Below, piece by piece: positions 49,013 to 56,953 of a stretch of DNA of 64,000 bases. The DNA lies in assembly GCA_963794605.1 (NCBI GenBank), contig CAWCEN010000002.1, forward strand, positions 248,001 to 312,000. Direction: 5' to 3'. Position 1 is the first letter of the stretch; every line of letters starts with the position of its first letter. The notes under the pieces were generated by a model. It ran no database searches. It saw only the letters and a list, made by a program, of their open reading frames with translations, and was not told the origin of the DNA. The stretch is from VAXT01 sp963794605 (GTDB lineage Bacteria; Actinomycetota; Thermoleophilia; Gaiellales; Gaiellaceae). The position numbers and the translations under genes are program-made.

Positions 49013-49211
49013 ACCTTGCACTGATGGCCACACGCCAGGTTGTCCCTGCAAGGGGCGCGCCAGATGTGGCGACGGAAGGCCCGGAGGCATTGGCTGGGCC
49101 GCAGAGCCAAACAGCCTCCGGGCCGTCGCCTCCCAGGCGCGTAGGGGTGGTGGGTTTTCTCGCCGCTGAGGGATGAGCCCCCGGGGCCGCAGCCGGGGGC
49201 TCTCCCTTTTT
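49013..49211 (+). ncRNA. candidate structured small RNA, about 200 nt
   Basis: Bracketed by the promoter at 48978 and the terminator at 49175-49211. Stems: GCCACA (from 49027) with TGTGGC, GGCCCGGAGGC with GCCTCCGGGCC (11 perfect pairs), extended by GAC/GTC around a GGAA bulge, and inner TTGGCT with AGCCAA; CCACC near the 5' end can pair with GGTGG near 49146. There is no SRP, tmRNA, RNase P or 6C signature. A 50-codon ORF (ATG 49024 to TGA 49174) runs through it but has no ribosome-binding site and looks incidental. Family unknown. Confidence 0.5.
49175..49211 (+). terminator. rho-independent terminator of the candidate RNA
   Basis: GAGCCCCCGG (49175-49184), eight-base loop, CCGGGGGCTC (49193-49202), TCCC, then TTTTT (49207-49211). 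Perfect ten-base stem. The remaining 49212-49316 contains a small GCCGC-GCAA-GCGGC hairpin and no gene. Confidence 0.85.
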
Positions 49212-49316
49212 CGGCCGCGCAAGCGGCGAAAAAGTGAGCAACGCCGAAGGCGGTGCGAACGCGACTGGGTTCCGCTCGCATACAGGCGCCCAGCGCCGCG
49301 CCAGGAAACCGAGAGC

Positions 49317-49943
49317 TCAGATACCGAGCGTGTCCGGGATGTCCGGCGTCTCTTCGATGCCGGTCATCCAGCGCCGTCGCGACATGACGATCGCGGGAAA
49401 CTCGTCGTGGATCAGTCCGCCGACACGGCGGCCGACGGTGCCGAGCAGGCCGATCGCGATGAAGATCCAAGCCTCCGGGCTCGCCTCGCGGTCCGGGTAG
49501 ATCCCGCCGGCCTCCTGTGAGCGGCGGATGACGTCGGTCACGTAGTCGTGCACCTCGCGCATCTGCTTGCGCAGGAACTTGCGGATCACCGGGTCGTCGC
49601 TCGCCTCGGTGAGCGCCTGGACCCAGAGGTCCGCGCAGCGCACCTTCGGGTCCTTCGCCTCGAAGTACGCCTGGCCCAACGCGCCGACCCAGAGCCTCGG
49701 GTCTTGCTCGGCCTCGACAGCTGCGTCCCAGAGCAGGCGCAGGCGGCGCCACGATTCCTCGAGGACAGCGAGGTAGAGATCGCGCTTCGAGGCGAAGTGC
49801 CGGTAGAGGACCGGCTCGGTCACGCCGGCGATGCGTGCAATCTGGGCGGTCGTCGTCCCCCGGTAGCTTCCGCTCGAGAAGATCCCGCAGGCGCAGTCGA
49901 GCACCGCAGCCTTGCGCTCCTCCGCAGGCAGACGCGTGGCCAT
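49317..49943 (-). CDS. TetR/AcrR family regulator of the adjacent exporter
   Basis: 208 residues. HTH: AAVLDCACGIFSSGSYRGTT, AQIARIAGVTEPVLYRHFAS, KRDLYLAVLEESW (residues about 12-58); the remainder is a helical ligand domain including a hydrophobic stretch WIFIAIGLLGTVGRRVGGLI. The gene starts three bases after the exporter stop and so is the second gene of that operon. A TetR-like operator (AGTGG-GCGCTAA-CCACT) lies upstream of the exporter, between it and the divergent acyl-CoA synthetase gene, and is the likely target. Confidence 0.9.
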   Translation of the reverse strand: MATRLPAEERKAAVLDCACGIFSSGSYRGTTTAQIARIAGVTEPVLYRHFASKRDLYLAVLEESWRRLRLLWDAAVEAEQDPRLWVGALGQAYFEAKDPKVRCADLWVQALTEASDDPVIRKFLRKQMREVHDYVTDVIRRSQEAGGIYPDREASPEAWIFIAIGLLGTVGRRVGGLIHDEFPAIVMSRRRWMTGIEETPDIPDTLGI

Positions 49944-49946
49944 GGC

Positions 49947-51386
49947 TTATGCGCCTTCGAGCGCGGGCTGCGCTTCAGGTTCGGGGTGCCGGACGTTGCG
50001 GACGGTGGCCACGGCGACAACGGCGCCGACGATCGCGATCGCAGCCGCGACGTGAAGCGCATTGTGGTAGCCCTCGACGAACTGCTCCGGGTACTCAGGG
50101 CTCGTGGGCAAGACGCTCACCGACGAAGCGACGATCGCGCCCATCAGGGCGATTCCGAGCGAGCCGCCGACTTGCCTCATGCTGTTCAGCACGGCCGAGC
50201 CGACACCGGCCTTGTCGACGGGAACCGAGCCCATTGCCGCCGCTGTCGTCGGAGTCATCGCGAGCGACATGCCGAAGCCACCGAGAATCAGGCCGGGGAG
50301 GATGTCCCAAAAGTTCGAGTTGACGCCCAGGGTCGAAAAGCTCAGCAACGAGGCGCTGAGCAGGACGAGCCCCGCGCCCATCAGCCAGCGTGAGCCGATC
50401 TTGTCGGAGAAGCGGCCGGCGAGCGGAGCCACGAACACGATCAGGACGGTCAACGGCAGGAAGGTCGCCCCGGTCTGGATCGGCGAGTAGCCGAGCACCT
50501 GGCCGAGGTAGAGAGAGTTGAAGAAGAAGACGCCGAACATCGCAAGCGCGACGAGCAACATGGTCACGTTGGCGCCGGCGAAGGTCGAGTTCTTGAACAG
50601 CGAGAGGTCGAGCATCGGCACGCGCTGGCGGTGCTCGAGCAGGACGAAGGTTGCAAGCCCGAGAGCCGCCAAGGCGAAGCCGGCGAGAATCCGGCTCGAG
50701 CTCCACCCGTAGTTGTTCCCCTCGATCAGCGCGTACGTCAGACCGAAGAGGCCGACCGCCGACGAGATCAGTCCCGGCAGGTCGAGGCGCTGCTCCTCCG
50801 ACTCGTCCCTCGTCTCATCGATGAAGAGGCGGGAGACGATGATGCCCGCGATCCCGACGGGGACGTTGATGAAGAAGATCCAGCTCCAGTTGATCTGCTC
50901 GGTGAGGATGCCGCCGATGAGCGGCCCGATTGCGAGGGCCATCGCCGACACGCCGACCCAGATGCCGATCGCGGTTCCGCGCTGTCGCGGCGGGAAGGTG
51001 GCGACGATGATCGAGAGGGTCGCAGGGTTCATCAGCGCCGCGCCGACGCCCTGCACGACGCGCGCACCGATCAGGAAGCTGGCGCCGGTCGCAAGGCCGC
51101 ACGCGAGGGAGGAGGCGGTGAAGATCGCCAGGCCGACGATGAAGATCCGCCGGCGGCCGTACAGGTCGGCGAGCTTGCCGCCCGTGAGCATGAGCACGGC
51201 GAAGGTGAGCGCGTAACCGCTGACCACCCACTCGAGCTCGGACTGCGAAATCTTGAGGTCGCTCTGGATCGAGGACAAGGCGACGAAGACGACCGTGTTG
51301 TCGAGCATGATCATGAACAGCCCGAAAGCGACAGCCCCCAGCGTCCACCACTTCCGGTTCTCCTCTGCGAATATGCGTCCTCGCAA
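49947..51386 (-). CDS. DHA2-family (14-TM) MFS exporter
   Basis: 479 residues. TM1 signature LGAVAFGLFMIMLDNTVVFV (L-D-x-T-V-V-x-V-A), motif A GGKLADLYGRRRIFIVGLAI, motif C region GIWVGVSAMALAIGPLIGGI, ending with TVRNVRHPEPEAQPALEGA. Drug or metabolite:proton antiporter in the cytoplasmic membrane. First gene of an operon with a TetR repressor; divergent from the acyl-CoA synthetase, with a shared 46-base control region. Substrate unknown. Confidence 0.92.
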   Translation of the reverse strand: MRGRIFAEENRKWWTLGAVAFGLFMIMLDNTVVFVALSSIQSDLKISQSELEWVVSGYALTFAVLMLTGGKLADLYGRRRIFIVGLAIFTASSLACGLATGASFLIGARVVQGVGAALMNPATLSIIVATFPPRQRGTAIGIWVGVSAMALAIGPLIGGILTEQINWSWIFFINVPVGIAGIIVSRLFIDETRDESEEQRLDLPGLISSAVGLFGLTYALIEGNNYGWSSSRILAGFALAALGLATFVLLEHRQRVPMLDLSLFKNSTFAGANVTMLLVALAMFGVFFFNSLYLGQVLGYSPIQTGATFLPLTVLIVFVAPLAGRFSDKIGSRWLMGAGLVLLSASLLSFSTLGVNSNFWDILPGLILGGFGMSLAMTPTTAAAMGSVPVDKAGVGSAVLNSMRQVGGSLGIALMGAIVASSVSVLPTSPEYPEQFVEGYHNALHVAAAIAIVGAVVAVATVRNVRHPEPEAQPALEGA

Positions 51387-51401
51387 GCTCTCGCCCCCTC
51401 A

Positions 51402-51418
51402 AGTGGTTAGCGCCCACT
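51402..51418. promoter_or_regulatory. operator between the DHA2/TetR operon and the acyl-CoA synthetase gene
   Basis: AGTGG (51402-51406) and CCCACT (51413-51418) flank TTAGCG; on the minus strand this reads TTAGTGGGCGCTAACCACT, resembling many actinobacterial TetR operators. The 46-base gap means one bound repressor could control both divergent operons. Confidence 0.6.
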
Positions 51419-51432
51419 AAGTTACCAGAACG

Positions 51433-53319
51433 ATGGCGCAGGCAACGACGAAGTTCATCTGGCAGCCTGATGCGGCCACGCTCGAGCGGGCGAACGTCGT
51501 CCGCCTGATGCGAAAGCACGGATTCGAGAGCTACTGGGACCTCGTTGCACGCTCCCAGGACGACCCCGAATGGTTCTGGCCCGCGGCGATCGAGGACATG
51601 GGCCTCGAGTTCTCGCGCCCCTGGGACGCGGTCGTCGACCTCTCACGCGGGCCGGAGTGGGCGACCTGGTTCGTGGGCGGGAAGGTGAACATCGCGTGGA
51701 ATTGCGTGCACCGCTGGGCAGAACGCCTGCCGAATGCGATGGCGTCGGTCGGGCTCGGCGAGGACGGTTCGCGCCGGGAGCAGACGTTCGCCGAGCTGTC
51801 GCGCGAGGTGACGCGCCTGGCCGAGGCGCTCGTGCGGCTCGGCGTCCGCGAGGGCGACCGCGTGGCGCTCTTCCTGCCGATGTCGCCCGAGGTGCCAGTG
51901 GCGTCCCACGCCTGCGCGCACATCGGCGCGGTGCAGGTGCCGATCTTCTCCGGGTTCGCGGCCCCGGCTGTCGCGCAGCGGCTCCAGGCCTCCGAGGCGA
52001 AGGTCGCGATCACGACGCGGACATCGATGCGCCGCGGCCGCGAGGTGCCGATGCTCGAGATCCTCGAGGACGCGAGACGCGAGGCGCCGAGTGTCGAGCA
52101 CGTCGTCGTCGCGCCGTGGGACGAGCTCGTCGCCGACTCCCCGGGTGAGCTGCCGGCCGCCGAGCTCGAGTCCGAAGCGCCGTATCTCCTCACGTACACG
52201 TCCGGGACGACCGGGACGCCCAAGGGCGTCGTCCACGTCCAGGGCGGGTTCCTCGTCTCGATTGCCCGCGAGGTCTGCTACCAGGCCGACGCGGGGCCGG
52301 GCGACCGGATCCACTTCGTCACGGACATGGGCTGGATCATGGGCCCGTGGACCGTCGTCGGCGGGCACGCGATGGGCTCGACGCTCGTTTTCGCCGAGGG
52401 CGCGCCGGACTGGCCGCAGGACCGGCTGTGGAAGCTGATCGAGTCGGAGCAGGTGTCCGTGCTCGGGATCTCCCCCACGCTGACGCGCGCGCTGATCCCG
52501 CACGGCGAGCCGCAAACCGACCTCTCCTCGCTGCGGACGATCGTCACCACCGGCGAGCCGTGGAATCCCGAGCCATATCGCTGGCTCTTCGAGGAGGTCG
52601 GCGGAGGTCGCTGCCCGATCATCAACTGCTCGGGAGGGACCGAGGTCGGCGCGTGCTTCCTGTCGCCGACGCCCGCGATTCCGATCAAGGCGTGCTCCCT
52701 CGGTGGGCCGGCGCTCGGGATGGCGATGGACGTCGTCGACTCGGACGGGAACTCGGTGCGCGGCGAGGTCGGAGAGCTGGTGTGCCGCAAGCCGTTCCCG
52801 GGAATGACGCGGGGCTTCTGGCGTGACCCGGAGCGGTACATCGACACGTACTGGCGCCGCTGGCCCGGGATCTGGACGCACGGAGACTGGGCCTCGGTCG
52901 ACGAGGACGGCTACTGGTTCCTGCACGGGCGCTCGGACGACACCCTGAACATCGCCGGCAAGCGGATCGGGCCCGCGGAGCTCGAGTCGGCGGCGGTTGG
53001 TCACCCGGCGGTCGCGGAGGCGGCGGCGATCGGTGTCCCGCACGAGGTGAAGGGTGAGGTGGCGTGGATCTTCTGTGTCCTGACGCCGGGTGCGCAGGCC
53101 GACGACGCGCTGGCGGCCGAGGTGGCAGCGGAGGTCGCGGCTGACCTCGGCAAGGCGTTCAAGCCGGATCGCGTGATCTTCGTGTCCGCTCTGCCGAAGA
53201 CGCGGAGCGCGAAGATCGTCCGGCGGGCGGTTCGTGCACGCGCCCTCGGCTCCGACCCGGGCGACCTGTCGTCCCTGGAAAACCCCGAATCGCTGGAGGA
53301 GATCGCAAATGCCGTCTGA
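51433..53319 (+). CDS. AMP-forming acyl/acetyl-CoA synthetase-like ligase
   Basis: 628 residues. ANL-superfamily ATP motif YLLTYTSGTTGTPKGVVHV, then DMGWIMGPWTVVGGHAMG, NCSGGTEVGACFL, WTHGDWASVDEDGYWFLHGR (motif with the ribose-binding Asp) and the terminal KTRSAKIVRRAVRA with the catalytic Lys. The N-terminal HGFESYWDLVARSQDDPEWF is the acetyl-CoA synthetase N-terminal segment. It activates acetate or another short acid to the CoA ester. Translated with the SDR gene (11-base overlap). The TetR-like operator upstream may regulate it. Confidence 0.9.
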   Translation: MAQATTKFIWQPDAATLERANVVRLMRKHGFESYWDLVARSQDDPEWFWPAAIEDMGLEFSRPWDAVVDLSRGPEWATWFVGGKVNIAWNCVHRWAERLPNAMASVGLGEDGSRREQTFAELSREVTRLAEALVRLGVREGDRVALFLPMSPEVPVASHACAHIGAVQVPIFSGFAAPAVAQRLQASEAKVAITTRTSMRRGREVPMLEILEDARREAPSVEHVVVAPWDELVADSPGELPAAELESEAPYLLTYTSGTTGTPKGVVHVQGGFLVSIAREVCYQADAGPGDRIHFVTDMGWIMGPWTVVGGHAMGSTLVFAEGAPDWPQDRLWKLIESEQVSVLGISPTLTRALIPHGEPQTDLSSLRTIVTTGEPWNPEPYRWLFEEVGGGRCPIINCSGGTEVGACFLSPTPAIPIKACSLGGPALGMAMDVVDSDGNSVRGEVGELVCRKPFPGMTRGFWRDPERYIDTYWRRWPGIWTHGDWASVDEDGYWFLHGRSDDTLNIAGKRIGPAELESAAVGHPAVAEAAAIGVPHEVKGEVAWIFCVLTPGAQADDALAAEVAAEVAADLGKAFKPDRVIFVSALPKTRSAKIVRRAVRARALGSDPGDLSSLENPESLEEIANAV

Positions 53320-54052
53320 GCGTGGAACAGCACTGATCACCGGAGGCGGGCGCGGAATCGGCGCGAACATCGCCCGCGAGCTCACGGAGGACGGCTGGTC
53401 GGTCGTCGTCGCCGCTCGCAGCCGCGACGAGATCGACGCCGTCGCGGAGGAGGTCGGCGGCAGCGCGATCGAGCTGGACGTCTCCGATCGCGGGGCGGTC
53501 GAACGCGCAGTCGCAGAGGCGGGCGACGTCGGGCTACTCGTGGCGAATGCCGGCGTCGGCGGCCCGAACGGCGCGACCTGGGAGATCGACCCCGCGGACT
53601 GGTGGCGCGTGCAGGAGATCAACGTGCTCGGCGTCCATCTCTGCTGCCGAGCGGTGATTCCGGGCATGCTCGAGCGCGGCAGCGGACGGATCGTGATCAC
53701 AGCCAGCGGCGCCGCGTACCTCCCCGGCTCGAGCAGCACGGCGTACCCGACGAGCAAGGCCGCCGTCGCCCGTTACGGCGAAACGCTCGCCAACGAGCTG
53801 CGCGGGCGGATCCCGGTCTTCTTCTTCAGCCCCGGCCTCGTGAAGACCGCGCTGACCGGCCACTGGGGCGACGACCTGCCCTGGACGCCGCCGGAGCTCG
53901 CGCCTCAGCTCGTGCGCGTGCTCGCCTCAGGCCGTGCCGACGCGCTCGCCGGCCGGTACCTCCACGCGGAGCACGACGACATCGAGGATCTGGTCGCGCG
54001 CGCGGACGAGATCGAGGCGAACGACCTGAACGCGATTCGGCTCCAGCGTTAG
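53309..54052 (+). CDS. short-chain dehydrogenase/reductase
   Basis: 247 residues from ATG 53309. NAD(P) motif ALITGGGRGIGANIARELTE (T-G-x3-G-x-G), LLVANAGVGGPNGATW (N-A-G), and the catalytic Ser-Tyr-Lys in ITASGAAYL and YPTSKAAVARYG. Classical SDR, cytosolic; substrate unknown. Co-translated with the acyl-CoA synthetase, so a CoA- or alcohol-related substrate is plausible. Its end overlaps the convergent thioesterase-like gene by four bases. Confidence 0.9.
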   Translation: MPSERGTALITGGGRGIGANIARELTEDGWSVVVAARSRDEIDAVAEEVGGSAIELDVSDRGAVERAVAEAGDVGLLVANAGVGGPNGATWEIDPADWWRVQEINVLGVHLCCRAVIPGMLERGSGRIVITASGAAYLPGSSSTAYPTSKAAVARYGETLANELRGRIPVFFFSPGLVKTALTGHWGDDLPWTPPELAPQLVRVLASGRADALAGRYLHAEHDDIEDLVARADEIEANDLNAIRLQR

Positions 54053-54717
54053 GACGGAGCGATCCAGGTCGCGCGCGCCCTGGCGAGCGTTCGGCCGTCT
54101 TCGCCGAAGAGCGCCGTCGCCGCGTAGAGCTTCCGGCCGTCCTCGCCGAGGGGCAAGGCGAGAACGACGCAGTGCTCGCCTGGTCTGGGCAGCTCGTCGA
54201 TGGTGACCGCGAAGCGGCCGAGAAGAGTCTCGCCGCGATCCGGAAAGCCGACGGCGATCGCGCCGGGGCAGTCGAGCGTGGCCCACACGAGCTCCGGGCG
54301 CACCTCGTTCGGTTGCCAGGTTGCTGCGAACCGCCCGTCGCCGAGGGGGCCGGCGAAGACGCGCAGGCCATCGCCGGGCTCGCGCTTCGGCCCGCAGACG
54401 AAGCAGCGCGGAAACGCGTGCTCCGCGAAGCCCGGGTAGCGCGCGGCAGCCGCCTCCGCCTCGTTCCGCGACGGCGGGTCGGACACGTCGAGCTCGACCG
54501 TGCCGGGCACGGCTTCTGCGACGAGGGTCTCGCCGTCGAGCACTCGCAGGCGGTCCCGGTCGCGCTCGACGTCGAGTGGCCGCTCGAGCGGCGGTGGCGA
54601 GCGCAGGGTGACCTCGGCGCCGCCGCCGAAGAGCGCGGCGATCCGTCCGCACGTGTAGCCCCCGTTCGCCGTGCCGTCCGGGCCGTTGAAGCGTGCGTCG
54701 ATCGTCAGCGTTTCCAT
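54049..54717 (-). CDS. hotdog-fold (thioesterase-like) protein
   Basis: 222 residues from ATG 54717. RFNGPDGTANGGYTCGRIAA and AEVTLRSPPPLERPLDV form the first strands of the TesB/4HBT-like hotdog with its N-G-G-Y/F helix; CFVCGPKREPGDGLRVFAGP and AATWQPNEVRPELVWATLDC continue a second half, ending ATALFGEDGRTLARARATW. Two hotdog-like halves suggest a TesB-type double-hotdog acyl-CoA thioesterase or a related binding protein; catalytic residues are unassigned. Divergent from nadE. Confidence 0.72.
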   Translation of the reverse strand: METLTIDARFNGPDGTANGGYTCGRIAALFGGGAEVTLRSPPPLERPLDVERDRDRLRVLDGETLVAEAVPGTVELDVSDPPSRNEAEAAAARYPGFAEHAFPRCFVCGPKREPGDGLRVFAGPLGDGRFAATWQPNEVRPELVWATLDCPGAIAVGFPDRGETLLGRFAVTIDELPRPGEHCVVLALPLGEDGRKLYAATALFGEDGRTLARARATWIAPS

Positions 54718-54725
54718 CGGCGGTA

Positions 54726-54748
54726 GACTATGTTTTAGACTGATAGTC
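54726..54748. promoter_or_regulatory. inverted repeat in the nadE / hotdog-gene divergent promoter
   Basis: GACTAT (54726-54731) and ATAGTC (54743-54748), 11 bases apart, in an AT-rich 40-base gap with TTTTAGAC between. Consistent with an operator for one or both divergent genes. Repressors of NAD genes (NrtR, NiaR) are known elsewhere, but this does not match a consensus I can name. Confidence 0.5.
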
Positions 54749-54756
54749 GAAAACCT

Positions 54757-56472
54757 ATGCGACTCGCCCTCGCTCAGATCAACACGACGGTCGGTGACCT
54801 CGACGGGAACCGGGAGCGGATCCTCGCGCGCCTCGGCGAAGCGAAGGAGGCCGGCGCGGACGTCGCGCTCTTCCCCGAGCTCGCCGTCACCGGGTATCCA
54901 CCCGAGGATCTCCTGCTCCGCCCCAGCTTCGTCGAGGCGGCGGAGGAGTCCCTGGCGCAGATCGCACGCGAGGCGCGCGGGATCGTCGCCTTTGTCGGCA
55001 CGCCCCATCTCGATCGCGACCTCTACAACGTGTGCGCCGTGTGCGCCGCCGGCGAGGTGAAGGCGCTCTACCGAAAGCGCTTCCTCCCCAACTACGGGGT
55101 GTTCGACGAGCACCGGTACTTCGCCCCGGGACGCGACCTGTTCCTCCTCGAGCACGGCGACGTGCTGATCGGGCCGACGGTCTGCGAGGACATCTGGCAG
55201 CCAGGACCGCCCGCGACCGATCTCGCGCTGGCAGGCGCGCAGCTGATCGTCAACATCTCCGCGTCGCCGTTCCATGTCGGCAAGGAGCGCGAGCGCGAGC
55301 AGATGCTCCAGACGCGAGCGCGCGACAACGTCTGCTACGTCGCGTTCGTGAACGCGGTCGGTGCGCAGGACGAGCTGGTCTTCGACGGGCACTCGGTCGT
55401 GCTCGACGACGAAGGCGAGGTGCTCGCGCGCGCACCCGGCTTCGAGGAGACGCTGCTAGTGGTCGACGTCGAGCCGGAGGAGGTCGTGGGGCGGCGCCTG
55501 CGCGACGTGCGCCGGCGGTCGCTCGAGAGTGAGCGGGAGGCCGTCGCCGAGCTGCCCGTCGTGCATGCGGGCTCTCCGCGGCCGGCTGCCGAGCGAGTGC
55601 CGGGAGCGGTGGCGCCGCTGCTCGACGACCTCGAGTCGATGCGGCTCGCGCTCGAGCTCGGCCTGCGCGACTACGTCGAGAAGAACGGCTTTCGCGAGGT
55701 CGTGGTCAGCGTGTCCGGGGGCATCGACTCGGCATTGACCGCGGCGATCGCCTCCGAGGCGCTCGGGCCGGAGCGCGTGCACAGCGTGTCGATGCCTTCG
55801 CAGTTCAGCTCGGAGGGGACACGGGGCGACGCACGGCTCCTCGCGGAGCAGCTGGGCACCGATTTCCTCGAGCTTCCGATCGAGACGCTCGCCGAGAGCT
55901 TCCTCGAGACGCTCGCCGAGCCGTTCCGCGGCCGCGAGCCGGATCTGACCGAGGAGAACCTCCAGGCGCGCATCCGCGGCGTCCTGTTGATGGCGCTCTC
56001 GAACAAGTTCGGCTGGCTCGTGATCGCGACCGGGAACAAGTCCGAGCTCTCTGTCGGCTACGCCACGCTCTACGGCGACATGGCCGGCGGGTTCGCACTC
56101 CTCAAGGACGTGTACAAGACCGACGTATTCCGGCTTGCCCGCCACTTGAACGAGCGCGCCGGGCGCGAGCTGATCCCGAACTCGATCATCGAACGCCCGC
56201 CGAGCGCGGAGCTCCGCGCCGGCCAGCTCGACGAGGACTCGCTGCCGCCCTACCCGGAGCTCGACCGTGTGCTCGAGGCGTACGTCGAGCTCGACGAGTC
56301 GCGCGAGGATCTGACGGGCGACGGATTCGATCCCGAGGTGGTGGACCGCGCCCTGGCGATGATCGACCGGGCCGAGTACAAGCGTCGCCAGGCGCCTCCC
56401 GGAGTGAAGCTGCGCCCCAAGGCGTTCGGCCGCGACTGGCGCCTCCCGATCACGAATCGTTGGCGTGGCTGA
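54757..56472 (+). CDS. nadE: glutamine-dependent NAD+ synthetase
   Basis: 571 residues. N-terminal nitrilase/amidase domain with the Glu41-Lys107-Cys143 triad in ALFPELAVTGYPP, LYRKRFLPNYGVFDE and IGPTVCEDIWQPG; C-terminal synthetase domain with the PP-loop VVSVSGGIDSALTAAIASEA and VIATGNKSELSVGYATLYGD. The glutaminase part channels ammonia to amidate nicotinate adenine dinucleotide with ATP. Complete. Together with nadM the window covers two late steps of NAD synthesis. Confidence 0.96.
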   Translation: MRLALAQINTTVGDLDGNRERILARLGEAKEAGADVALFPELAVTGYPPEDLLLRPSFVEAAEESLAQIAREARGIVAFVGTPHLDRDLYNVCAVCAAGEVKALYRKRFLPNYGVFDEHRYFAPGRDLFLLEHGDVLIGPTVCEDIWQPGPPATDLALAGAQLIVNISASPFHVGKEREREQMLQTRARDNVCYVAFVNAVGAQDELVFDGHSVVLDDEGEVLARAPGFEETLLVVDVEPEEVVGRRLRDVRRRSLESEREAVAELPVVHAGSPRPAAERVPGAVAPLLDDLESMRLALELGLRDYVEKNGFREVVVSVSGGIDSALTAAIASEALGPERVHSVSMPSQFSSEGTRGDARLLAEQLGTDFLELPIETLAESFLETLAEPFRGREPDLTEENLQARIRGVLLMALSNKFGWLVIATGNKSELSVGYATLYGDMAGGFALLKDVYKTDVFRLARHLNERAGRELIPNSIIERPPSAELRAGQLDEDSLPPYPELDRVLEAYVELDESREDLTGDGFDPEVVDRALAMIDRAEYKRRQAPPGVKLRPKAFGRDWRLPITNRWRG

Positions 56473-56524
56473 AAACTGCTCGGCCTGGGAATAGGGTTCT
56501 CGACCCCACGAACGAGGAGGGACC

Positions 56525-56953
56525 ATGGAGTGGATCGCGCTCATCGCGTGGCTTCTCACCGCGGTCGGCGGCTTCATCCTGCTTTCGATCTGGCTCGCCC
56601 GCGGCGGCATGCAGCAGGCTCGGGAGCCCGGCTCGAGAATCCGGCCGGGGCTGATCCTCAGCCACTTCGCGCTGGCTGCGACCGGGCTCGTGCTCTGGAT
56701 CATCTTCGTGGCGACGGACTCCGACGCACTCGCCTGGATCGCGTTCGTGATCCTGCTCGTGGTCGCGGTCCTCGGCTGGACGATGTTCGCGATCTGGTGG
56801 CGGCGCCGACAGAGCGGAGCCGCGGCCCAGGCCGTCGATCCGGCCATGCCCCCAGAGCAGCACTTCCCGGTGCTGGTCGTCGCCGGGCACGGCGTGCTGG
56901 CGTTGACGACGGTCGTGCTCGTGTTCCTGGCCACGATCGGCGTGGGCGACTAG
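56525..56953 (+). CDS. four-TM membrane protein of unknown function
   Basis: 142 residues from ATG 56525 behind GAGGAGGGACC, a clear ribosome-binding site. Four hydrophobic helices: WIALIAWLLTAVGGFILLSI, GLILSHFALAATGLVLWIIF, LAWIAFVILLVVAVLGWTMF and VLALTTVVLVFLATIGVG, with a paired-repeat look and conserved His at H-F-A-L and A-G-H-G. No known family named. The stop overlaps the convergent Mug-NUDIX stop by four bases. Confidence 0.75.
   Translation: MEWIALIAWLLTAVGGFILLSIWLARGGMQQAREPGSRIRPGLILSHFALAATGLVLWIIFVATDSDALAWIAFVILLVVAVLGWTMFAIWWRRRQSGAAAQAVDPAMPPEQHFPVLVVAGHGVLALTTVVLVFLATIGVGD

Noticed and set aside
49024..49176. A 50-codon ORF within the candidate RNA
   Set aside because: No Shine-Dalgarno, proline/alanine-rich, ends in the terminator stem; RNA structure explains the sequence better, but coding is not fully excluded.
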